DNA from: Caryophanales bacterium
Lineage (GTDB): Bacteria > Bacillota_I > Bacilli_A > RF39 > UBA660
Direction of reading: 5' to 3'
NCBI GenBank assembly: GCA_016288635.1
Contig: JAEEKZ010000053.1
Span: 1 to 35,950 of the forward strand
Length of the DNA stretch: 35,950 nt
In this document: positions 16,287 to 23,306 of the stretch, one piece after another
How the letters are laid out: each line of letters starts with the position of its first letter
Numbering within the stretch: position 1 is the stretch's first letter
Made by a program: the position numbers and the translations under genes
Notes under the pieces: model-generated
Told to the model about the DNA's origin: nothing
What the model saw: the letters and a program-made list of their open reading frames with translations, nothing else
The model's database searches: none

Positions 16287-17075
16287 ATGACAAAAAAAGA
16301 TTATACTTATGGCGAGATATTATTCTCGCTTAGAGAAGAGTATAAAAAGAATATGGAACTACTTAAATTATTAAAACAACATATTAAAGTAGTTGATAGT
16401 AGTGTCGAAGATTATAGTTATAGAGTTAATTTTAATAATATTTATTTAAATATTAAAATGAGACAAGGATTAATTGAAAGAGTCCTAGAAAAAATTGGTA
16501 AATTTATAGGATTTAGTTCAGAAGAAATTGACACTATTACATATTCACTATCCCCAGGAAATCCTATAAGGATAGTGGACGCTGAAAAAATTGGATTTGT
16601 TCCAAATTATCAGGTTGAAAATCCCGAAATAGCAAATAAAATTATTAAAGAGGTAAGTAATTATCCAATTGATATGCTAGGTGGTACTCAATTTGGAAGA
16701 TGTTCTTACTTTAAGGGAGATGTCGCTGTAGTTGGTGAAAGAATATATATCAAGCGTGAAGGGGTTGATATCTTACTTCCATCATCAAAAAGTCCATTTA
16801 GGTCAATATCATATTATCCACAAGATATTCTAGTAACTAAAAGACCACCTCAAGAATCAGGAACAAATTATTGTACAGTTCTTTTAAGAGATATACTATA
16901 TACTAGAATACCAGCAGATATAATTCCTGATAATGTTAGAGAAATAATAGATAAACATATATTTTATGATTTAAGAATAGATGTTGAAAGACAAATAGTA
17001 AATGAAGATGAATTATCATATTCAATAGAGAGAAATAGAGAAAGAGTATTATTAAGACCAAAAAATCCAAATTAG
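16287..17075 (+). CDS. Unrecognised protein encoded between parE and parC
   Basis: I do not recognise this 262-residue protein. It has no signal peptide or membrane segment, so it should be cytoplasmic. Residues 1-70 are helical and charged (YGEILFSLREEYKKNMELLKLL). The middle is mixed alpha/beta with GFVPNYQVENPEIANKI (about 111-127). A later Gly-rich piece, MLGGTQFGRCSYFKGDVAVVGE, lies near 137-158. The end is strongly charged, with RNRERVLLRPKNPN. No nucleotide-binding or catalytic motif is visible. It lies 20 nt after parE and 14 nt before parC with no promoter or terminator, so it must be co-expressed with topoisomerase IV. A role with that enzyme is plausible but rests only on position. 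The AGAAGG site is 13 bases from ATG, unusually far. Confidence 0.88.
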   Translation: MTKKDYTYGEILFSLREEYKKNMELLKLLKQHIKVVDSSVEDYSYRVNFNNIYLNIKMRQGLIERVLEKIGKFIGFSSEEIDTITYSLSPGNPIRIVDAEKIGFVPNYQVENPEIANKIIKEVSNYPIDMLGGTQFGRCSYFKGDVAVVGERIYIKREGVDILLPSSKSPFRSISYYPQDILVTKRPPQESGTNYCTVLLRDILYTRIPADIIPDNVREIIDKHIFYDLRIDVERQIVNEDELSYSIERNRERVLLRPKNPN

Positions 17076-17089
17076 AAAAGGGTGATTAA

Positions 17090-19639
17090 ATGCAAAATGA
17101 TATTTTAAAAAGAATTCAAGACTTCGCTCTAGAAGAAATCATGGGTGATAGGTTTGGCAAATATGCTAAAGAAATCATTCTAGATAGAGCAATTCCTGAT
17201 GTTAGAGATGGTTTAAAACCAGTACAAAGAAGAATATTATATGCAATGTTTAAAGCAAATAACACTTGGGATAAAGGTTATATCAAGTGTGCAGCAACAG
17301 TTGGAGACGTATTAGGTAAATTCCACCCACATGGTGATTCATCAGTATATGATGCAATGGTTAGAATGTCACAATGGTGGAAACAAAACCACATCTTAGT
17401 TGATATCCATGGTAATAATGGATCTATGGATGGTGATCAAGCTGCAGCATATCGTTATACAGAAGCTAAATTAGCTAAAATAAGTAAAGAATTACTATCT
17501 GATTTATCTAAAGATGTTAACTATGGAGACATAGTTCCATGGGCACCTAATTTTGATGATAGATTTTATGAACCAACAGTATTACCTGCAAAATTCCCCA
17601 ATTTATTAGTAAATGGAACAAACGGTATTAGTGCTGGTTATGCAACAAATATTCCTCCACATAATCTAGGGGAAATAATTGATGCTACTATAAAAAGAAT
17701 TGATTCTCCAAATTGTTACTTAGATACAATTTTGGAGATTGTTAAAGGCCCAGATTTTCCAACAGGCGGTATTGTTGAAGGAAAACAAGGAATAATAGAT
17801 GCCTTTACTACTGGTCGTGGAAAAGTAATAATTAGAAGTAAAGTAGAATTTACTAAAACTAAAGGAAAAGAACAAATAATTATTACGGAAATACCATTTG
17901 AAGTTAATAAAGCTTTATTAGTTCAAAAGATGGATTCTATCAGACTAGATAAGAAAATCGAAGGTATCGCAGAAATAAGAGATGAAACTGATAGAGAAGG
18001 ATTAAGAATTGCAATAGATTTAAAAGCCGGAGCGAATAAAGACTTAATTCTAAACTATTTATTCAAAAATACCGAATTACAAGTATCATTTAATTACAAT
18101 ATGGTAGCTATTGTAAATCGTACTCCAAGAACATTAGGTATCTTAGAGATATTAGACGCTTATATAGCTCATTATAAAGAAATAACCACTAAAAGAGTTA
18201 AACATGACTTATTAACATATCAAACTGAATATAATATTGTGCAAGGTTTGATTAAAGCTATTTCTATACTAGATGAAGTAATTAAAGTAATTAGAGCTAG
18301 TAAGAACAAAGTAGACGCTAAAATGAACTTAGTTGAAAAGTTCAAATTTAACGAACAACAAGCTGAAGCAATAGTTATGTTGCAATTATACAAACTAACC
18401 AATACTGATATTGTTGAACTACAAAATAGAGCAAAAGAACTAGAAGAAAAGATCGATTTTTGTAACAAGATTCTAGGGGATGAAAAAGAATTAAAGAACT
18501 TAATGAAATCTGAATTAAGAGATGTTAAGAAAGAATATGCAACTCCTAGAAAAACAGAAATCAAAGATGAAATATCTGAGATTAAGATTGATATGAAACA
18601 AATGGTTCCTGATGAAACTGTTGTAGTAGTGGTAACTAACGAAGGTTATGTAAAACGAGTACCAATTAAATCATATCAAGCGTCAAATAATGAAGAGACA
18701 ACACTTAAACCTGGTGACTTTGTAAGAGATATGTATCAAGTATCTACGCAAGATTACTTATTGTTATTTACTAATCTAGGTAACTATCTATTTATACCAG
18801 TTTATAAGTTACAAGAAACTAAGTGGAAAGAATTAGGTAAACATATTTCTAATACAATAGTAATTTCTGAAAATGAAAGAATAATTGCAAGTATGATTCT
18901 AAAAGAAAGAAATAAGAATCTAGTCTTATTTACTAAGTTAGGAATGGCTAAACAAGTTCCTTTAAATGATTTTGAAGTAACTAGAGCAAATAAGCCACTT
19001 ACGGCAATTAAACTAAAAGAAACAGATGAACTACTAAATGTTGAAATCGAAAAAGAAGATGTTATCTTAGTAACTAATGGTGGTTTATATTTAAGATATA
19101 AAACAAATGAAATACCTGTTTCAGGTGTTAAAGCAGGCGGTGTAAAGGCAATTAATCTAAAAGATGATTATGTTGTTTATGCATCAACAATAAAGAATCA
19201 TGCAGAATACTTAACAGTATTTACCAATCAAGGAACTGCTAAGAGAATAAAGATTAATGAATTAGTAAGTATATCAAGAGCAAAAAGAGGTAACTCACTT
19301 TACAAGAAAGTTAAAACAAAAGACTATAGAGTAATGTGTGCTTGTCAAACATGTTCAAGAGATATTAATCTTATGAAATATGAAAATGATTTCAAAGAAA
19401 TAAAGAATAGTGATATTCCAATCATGGATTTAGCATCAACTGGAAGTCAAATTGTTAAACATATTCCAGAGTGCTATATTACTAAAAATTCATTAGTACA
19501 ATTCAATGAAAAGAATAATGAATCTAATAATGACGTTGATGTTGTAATTGAAGATGAAGTTGAATTAGATTCTTTGGAAGAAATCAAACACAACAAACAA
19601 CTATCAATGGCAGAATTTCTAGAAGATTTTAAAATATAA
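17090..19639 (+). CDS. parC: DNA topoisomerase IV subunit A
   Basis: DNA-cleaving subunit of topoisomerase IV. The winged-helix breakage domain has DVRDGLKPVQRRILYAM and the active-site tyrosine Y123 in AAYRYTEAKL. The quinolone-determining stretch is HPHGDSSVYDAM with S84 and D88, the unmutated state known from streptococcal ParC, so no resistance change is evident. After the coiled-coil region (about 420-490), six beta-pinwheel repeats follow. The GyrA-box QRRGGKG is absent, supporting ParC over GyrA. Unusual is a cysteine pair region CACQTC near residue 747 late in the pinwheel, and an acidic tail (about 800-849) rich in Asp and Glu. ATG 17090 follows AAAGGGTGAT. A terminator ends the unit. 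Confidence 0.96.
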   Translation: MQNDILKRIQDFALEEIMGDRFGKYAKEIILDRAIPDVRDGLKPVQRRILYAMFKANNTWDKGYIKCAATVGDVLGKFHPHGDSSVYDAMVRMSQWWKQNHILVDIHGNNGSMDGDQAAAYRYTEAKLAKISKELLSDLSKDVNYGDIVPWAPNFDDRFYEPTVLPAKFPNLLVNGTNGISAGYATNIPPHNLGEIIDATIKRIDSPNCYLDTILEIVKGPDFPTGGIVEGKQGIIDAFTTGRGKVIIRSKVEFTKTKGKEQIIITEIPFEVNKALLVQKMDSIRLDKKIEGIAEIRDETDREGLRIAIDLKAGANKDLILNYLFKNTELQVSFNYNMVAIVNRTPRTLGILEILDAYIAHYKEITTKRVKHDLLTYQTEYNIVQGLIKAISILDEVIKVIRASKNKVDAKMNLVEKFKFNEQQAEAIVMLQLYKLTNTDIVELQNRAKELEEKIDFCNKILGDEKELKNLMKSELRDVKKEYATPRKTEIKDEISEIKIDMKQMVPDETVVVVVTNEGYVKRVPIKSYQASNNEETTLKPGDFVRDMYQVSTQDYLLLFTNLGNYLFIPVYKLQETKWKELGKHISNTIVISENERIIASMILKERNKNLVLFTKLGMAKQVPLNDFEVTRANKPLTAIKLKETDELLNVEIEKEDVILVTNGGLYLRYKTNEIPVSGVKAGGVKAINLKDDYVVYASTIKNHAEYLTVFTNQGTAKRIKINELVSISRAKRGNSLYKKVKTKDYRVMCACQTCSRDINLMKYENDFKEIKNSDIPIMDLASTGSQIVKHIPECYITKNSLVQFNEKNNESNNDVDVVIEDEVELDSLEEIKHNKQLSMAEFLEDFKI

Positions 19640-19640
19640 A

Positions 19641-19665
19641 AATCAATACGCAAGTATTGGTTTTT
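19641..19665 (+). terminator. Terminator of the parE-parC unit
   Basis: AATCAATAC (19641-19649) and GTATTGGTT (19654-19662) form nine pairs closed by a GCAA tetraloop, then T-run. It starts one base after the parC stop. Confidence 0.85.
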
Positions 19666-19667
19666 AA

Positions 19668-19696
19668 TTGCTTTACACTATTTATTGGGGTATACT
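19668..19696 (+). promoter_or_regulatory. Promoter of the DUF6273-like gene
   Basis: TTGCTT (19668-19673), 17 bp, TATACT (19691-19696). It directly follows the parC terminator. Confidence 0.6.
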
Positions 19697-19733
19697 TAAA
19701 ATAGATTAAGATAGGAAGGAATGAAGTATACAT

Positions 19734-20756
19734 ATGTTTCAAAACTTAGGTAAATATACAATCGCTATATTAATTGTATCAATTGTTTTCTCAGCTGTAG
19801 CTTTTATTGCTCTTTCTAGTACATCTTATTCTTATTTTGCAATGAACAGTAATCCTAAATCAAAAACAAGTGTAAAGCTATATTTCGATAATCTTGATGC
19901 AGAGTATCCTTTATTTATAAACAATTTAACTATTAATGATAATAATCTATTAGAATCAGGAATATATAAAATTAATGATGAATATACAAGTAAAACAGGT
20001 TTAGAAAGTATTTATTATCGTGGATATGTTGATAATAATTGGTTCTATTATGAAAATATGTATTGGAGAATAGTACGTATTAATGGAAATGGTGATATTA
20101 AACTGATCTATTATGGTGATAATGAACCAACAGAATTAGATAGTATAACTAGAACAGATAACTCCATCTATGCAACCGCAGTAAATATATATAACAATAT
20201 AACTATGATAGACGATGTTCAAGAAATAAGTTACAAAGATAATTGTGAAACTGATTCTATAAATTATAAAGAAAGTAATTTAGAAACATTTTTAAATGAA
20301 TGGTATGAAGAGAGATTAATCGATGCAATTGGAATAGTACCTAATAGTATTTATTATAATGATAGAATGTATGAGTCAAACGATGAATTAAATGGCTATT
20401 ATGCAGGTTATTCACGAATTATCAACAATAAACCAAGTTTACTAAATCCAAACTATAGAGATTCATATACAAGTGATAAATTATATGGAAATGGTGAATT
20501 AACTCACCCAATTGGAGTACTAACTGCTGATGAATATCTTTTAGCAGGTGAGGGATATCTTGATGAGAATTATTCATCTTGGACAATGACCCCAGCAAAT
20601 ATTGAAAATGGATGTTCATCAATGTTTGTATATAAAAACGCATTAGATATACAAAAAACAAATGAATATGCTGGTGTTAGACCTGTAATTATAATTGATG
20701 GAAGTTTAGAAATAGTAGGTCAAGGCTTATATAATGACCCATATAGATATAATTAA
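19734..20756 (+). CDS. Secreted or membrane-anchored protein, DUF6273-like
   Basis: A 340-residue protein with an N-terminal hydrophobic helix (about residues 8-37, followed by SYSYF) and a large exported domain. The motif set YYRGYVDNNWFYYENMYWRIVRINGNGDIKLIYYG (about 94-128), HPIGVLTADEYLLAG (about 255-269), SSWTMTPA and AGVRPVIIIDG matches what I recall of DUF6273-type surface proteins, which are expanded in uncultured gut Firmicutes. The C-terminus GQGLYNDPYRYN resembles the usual short end of that family. It contains no LPxTG anchor, and the N-terminus lacks the GFTLxE prepilin motif present in some relatives. Family members are thought to be adhesin-like; no substrate is known. ATG 19734 follows AGGAAGGAATG at a long spacing. 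Confidence 0.75.
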   Translation: MFQNLGKYTIAILIVSIVFSAVAFIALSSTSYSYFAMNSNPKSKTSVKLYFDNLDAEYPLFINNLTINDNNLLESGIYKINDEYTSKTGLESIYYRGYVDNNWFYYENMYWRIVRINGNGDIKLIYYGDNEPTELDSITRTDNSIYATAVNIYNNITMIDDVQEISYKDNCETDSINYKESNLETFLNEWYEERLIDAIGIVPNSIYYNDRMYESNDELNGYYAGYSRIINNKPSLLNPNYRDSYTSDKLYGNGELTHPIGVLTADEYLLAGEGYLDENYSSWTMTPANIENGCSSMFVYKNALDIQKTNEYAGVRPVIIIDGSLEIVGQGLYNDPYRYN

Positions 20757-20777
20757 GTAGAAAAGAATAAATAATTA

Positions 20778-20786
20778 TGGTATTAT
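20778..20786 (+). promoter_or_regulatory. Extended -10 promoter before the HPt-receiver gene
   Basis: TGGTATTAT matches the extended -10 pattern seen through the window, about 30 nt before the ATG. No -35 is evident and no terminator separates it from the gene upstream, so read-through may also contribute. Confidence 0.5.
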
Positions 20787-20815
20787 TAAAGAGTAGAACT
20801 TAGGATGGTGAATAT

Positions 20816-21613
20816 ATGAAAGATATTAACTTTTTAAAAGAACATGGTGTAAATGTCGATAAAAGTTTAGAACTTTTTGGTGACATGGAGATTTATAACG
20901 AAACCATGAAAGATTATCTTGAAGGAATTGATGAAAAGAAGAGTTTATTAGCAAAATATAAAGAGGCAAATGATTGGGCAAATTATGCAATTTATGCTCA
21001 TTCAATTAAATCAGATGCTAGATACCTAGGTTTTGAGGACATTGCAGCAATATGTTTAGAACACGAAACTGCTGGAAAAGAAGGTAATTCAGCATTCATT
21101 TTAAGTGATTATGATCGTATTGTAAGTGCGGCTGATAAAATGACTGAGGTTGTATCAGAATATCTTGATGGTGGGGAAACAAATTCTACTCCAACAAATG
21201 CTACTGCAACACAAACCGAAGTAGCTGTTGAAGATAAGCCAATAGTTATCATCGCAGATGATTCCGATTTAGTAAGCAACTTTGCAGCAAATATGCTAGG
21301 CGATTCTTACAACATTGTAACAGCAAAAGATGGAAAAGAAGTATTAGATATTGTTAATACTGCAAAATATAAAATAGCGTGTTTATTACTTGATTTAAAT
21401 ATGCCAAATGTTGGGGGATTCCAAGTTCTTGATTATTTTAAAGAAAATAATTTATTTGCTAAAATACCAGTATCAATAATAACAGGTGAAAATGGCAAAG
21501 AAAGTATTGATAAAGTGTTTGGATATGGTATAGTGGATATGCTTGAAAAACCATTTAGTAAAGACGATATAAAAAGAGTTGTTGAAAAAACAATTAGAAA
21601 TGCAAACATATAG
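20816..21613 (+). CDS. HPt-receiver two-domain signalling protein
   Basis: Cytoplasmic phosphorelay protein of 265 residues. The N-terminal half is a histidine phosphotransfer domain with the phospho-accepting motif AHSIKSDARYLG (H62, K65). A Ser/Thr/Ala-rich linker (about 119-138) follows. The C-terminal receiver has all its key residues: acidic pair D148 and D149, phospho-aspartate D193 in LLLDLNMP, T223 and K245 in EKPF. There is no DNA-binding or enzymatic output domain, and no histidine kinase in the window. Such proteins relay phosphate between a distant hybrid kinase and a response regulator, or act by protein contacts. ATG 20816 has GGATGGTG upstream. It is followed by its own terminator. 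Domain calls are firm; the pathway is unknown. Confidence 0.9.
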   Translation: MKDINFLKEHGVNVDKSLELFGDMEIYNETMKDYLEGIDEKKSLLAKYKEANDWANYAIYAHSIKSDARYLGFEDIAAICLEHETAGKEGNSAFILSDYDRIVSAADKMTEVVSEYLDGGETNSTPTNATATQTEVAVEDKPIVIIADDSDLVSNFAANMLGDSYNIVTAKDGKEVLDIVNTAKYKIACLLLDLNMPNVGGFQVLDYFKENNLFAKIPVSIITGENGKESIDKVFGYGIVDMLEKPFSKDDIKRVVEKTIRNANI

Positions 21614-21619
21614 TAAAAT

Positions 21620-21642
21620 AGGGAAGTTTAACTTCCTTTTTT
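21620..21642 (+). terminator. Terminator of the HPt-receiver gene
   Basis: AGGGAAGTT and AACTTCCTTT form a near-palindromic stem (core GGAAG 21622-21626 with CTTCC 21632-21636) followed by a T-run, seven nt after the stop. Confidence 0.75.
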
Positions 21643-21662
21643 ATTTTAAAAAAATTTAATTG

Positions 21663-21671
21663 TGATATAAT
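21663..21671 (+). promoter_or_regulatory. Extended -10 promoter of the deacetylase gene
   Basis: TGATATAAT is a perfect extended -10. The predicted start near 21678 gives a leader of only 7-16 nt. No -35 is evident. Confidence 0.65.
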
Positions 21672-21684
21672 TATCATTGAGAAG

Positions 21685-23127
21685 ATGAAAAAAATGAAGA
21701 ACAATAAAGTAATTATTTTGGGTTTAATTGCAGTATTATTAATAGCAATAGGATTAACTCTTATTTTTTATGTAAGTAGCACATTTAAAATAAATGGAGA
21801 GAACCCCATAACAATTTCATATAAAACTGATTATAAAGATAAAGGTGCAACTTTTAAAAATATATTTGGTGACTTTACAAAAAGAATTAAAACTTATAAC
21901 TATGTTAAAACAGATAAAATAGGGGATTACAAAGTAGATTATTATGCTAAATTTGCTGGAATTAAAATACATAAATCAAGGCTAGTTAGTGTAGCAGATA
22001 AAAATAGTCCTGTTATAACATTCTCAGGCGGGGATTTACTTAAAGTATGCCCTAATAAAACATATAATATGGATGACTTTACAGCGATAGATGATGTTGA
22101 TGGCGATTTAACAGATAACGTAAAAGTATATAAAGAAGAAGATAAAATGGTATATTCTGTATCTGATAAATCAGGAAATTCAACAGTTATTCACAGAGAT
22201 TATTTCCTAGGAGATAATGAGAATCCCGTAATAGAATTAAAAGGGGAAAGTTTAATAAGTTTATCTATAGGTGAAAAGTACTTTGAACAAGGATATACTG
22301 TTACAGATAATTGTTTTGACTTACGTGACAAAGTTGTAGTAACCGACAATATTGATAATACAAAAGCAGGCAGCTACGCTGTAACATATTCTGTAACAGA
22401 TGATTCAGGAAACACAACTAAAATAGAAAGAACTGTAAATGTAAAACCATCTACTACAGAGAAAAAGCCTAGTGCTGCAGATAACCCAGGAACTCCAGGA
22501 GTTATCTATTTCACATTTGATGATGGACCATCAGGATCTGGCTCAACCGCTAAAATACTAGACACATTAAAGAAATATAATATTAAAGCCACATTCTTTG
22601 TTACCGGAAGTGGACCAGATGATCTAATTAAGAGAGAATATGAAGAGGGACACAAAATAGCAGCCCACACATATACACATGATTATTCTAAAGTATATTC
22701 TTCAGTAGACGGATATTTCAATGACTTAAATTTAGTAAACGCTAGGATTAAGAAAATAACGGGCACAGAAACAAACATTATAAGATTCCCCGGTGGAAGC
22801 AATAATACAGTTAGTAACAAATATAATAAAGGAATTATGAATACTTTAACAAAAGAAGTTACAGCAAGAGGATATATTTATTTCGACTGGAACGTTGATG
22901 CATCAGATGCCTTTAACTGTGCTAAGAAAACAGTAAAGGATAAAGAAACATGTGTTTATAAGAATGTTATTGGTGGATTATCAAAAAAGAAAACAAATGT
23001 AGTATTAATGCATGATATTAAGGGCTATAGTGCAAATGTATTAGAAAAAATAATTATATATGCACTCGATAATGGATATTCATTCCAAACAATATCCGAA
23101 AATACTAAACAAATTAAGTTTAAATAA
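21685..23127 (+). CDS. Polysaccharide deacetylase with tandem Ig-like domains
   Basis: Predicted cell-surface enzyme that removes acetyl groups from peptidoglycan or another wall glycan. An N-terminal membrane helix (about 9-30) anchors it. Three consecutive bacterial Ig-like/DUF5011-type modules follow (about 35-105, 107-175 and 178-254), including EQGYTVTDNCFDLRDKVVV and YAVTYSVTDDSGNTTKIERT. The NodB domain has the catalytic and metal residues: TFDDGPS (D279, D280), HTYTH (H328, H332), IRFPGGS, and LMHD near the end. A short Pro/Thr linker separates the parts. Two starts are possible, ATG 21685 and ATG 21694; GAGAAGA lies better spaced for the second. Such enzymes commonly confer lysozyme resistance, which here is inference. 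Confidence 0.9.
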   Translation: MKKMKNNKVIILGLIAVLLIAIGLTLIFYVSSTFKINGENPITISYKTDYKDKGATFKNIFGDFTKRIKTYNYVKTDKIGDYKVDYYAKFAGIKIHKSRLVSVADKNSPVITFSGGDLLKVCPNKTYNMDDFTAIDDVDGDLTDNVKVYKEEDKMVYSVSDKSGNSTVIHRDYFLGDNENPVIELKGESLISLSIGEKYFEQGYTVTDNCFDLRDKVVVTDNIDNTKAGSYAVTYSVTDDSGNTTKIERTVNVKPSTTEKKPSAADNPGTPGVIYFTFDDGPSGSGSTAKILDTLKKYNIKATFFVTGSGPDDLIKREYEEGHKIAAHTYTHDYSKVYSSVDGYFNDLNLVNARIKKITGTETNIIRFPGGSNNTVSNKYNKGIMNTLTKEVTARGYIYFDWNVDASDAFNCAKKTVKDKETCVYKNVIGGLSKKKTNVVLMHDIKGYSANVLEKIIIYALDNGYSFQTISENTKQIKFK

Positions 23128-23136
23128 TAAAAAGTA

Positions 23137-23145
23137 TGGTATAAT
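23137..23145 (+). promoter_or_regulatory. Extended -10 promoter of tRNA-Arg
   Basis: TGGTATAAT is a perfect extended -10, 12 nt before the mature tRNA 5' end, so the precursor leader would be only a few nucleotides. No strong -35 is visible. Confidence 0.7.
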
Positions 23146-23157
23146 AAGTGAGGTTTC

Positions 23158-23236
23158 GTCCTCGTAGCTCAATAGGATAGAGCGCGAACCTCCTAAGTTC
23201 GGTCTGCTGGCAGTTCGATTCTGCCCGAGGACACCA
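23158..23236 (+). tRNA. tRNA-Arg (anticodon CCT)
   Basis: A complete cloverleaf is visible. The acceptor stem is GTCCTCG (23158-23164) with CGAGGAC (23226-23232). The D stem is GCTC/GAGC. The anticodon stem is CGAAC/GTTCG around CTCCTAA, giving CCT at 23192-23194. The T stem is GGCAG/CTGCC around TTCGATT. The variable loop is 7 nt. Discriminator A and an encoded CCA follow. It reads AGG codons. It is a lone tRNA with its own promoter and terminator. Confidence 0.97.
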
Positions 23237-23244
23237 TATAAAAT

Positions 23245-23271
23245 AAACAGTTTATTCCAAACTGTTTTTTT
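23245..23271 (+). terminator. Terminator of tRNA-Arg
   Basis: AAACAGTTT (23245-23253) and AAACTGTTT (23259-23267) pair perfectly around ATTCC, followed by T. Confidence 0.88.
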
Positions 23272-23274
23272 GTT

Positions 23275-23306
23275 ATAAAAAAATACACTATATTATATAG
23301 TGTATT
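23275..23306 (-). terminator. Terminator of the PilB-like gene
   Basis: AATACACTATA (23282-23292) and TATAGTGTATT (23296-23306) pair perfectly with a 3-nt loop. On the minus strand a U-run follows (A-run 23277-23283). The stem includes two bases of the stop codon (23305-23307). Confidence 0.85.

Noticed and set aside
17330-17365. Possible quinolone-resistance change in ParC (Asp at the position that is Glu in S. aureus)
   Set aside because: S84 with D88 is the wild-type combination in streptococcal ParC, so it is natural variation.
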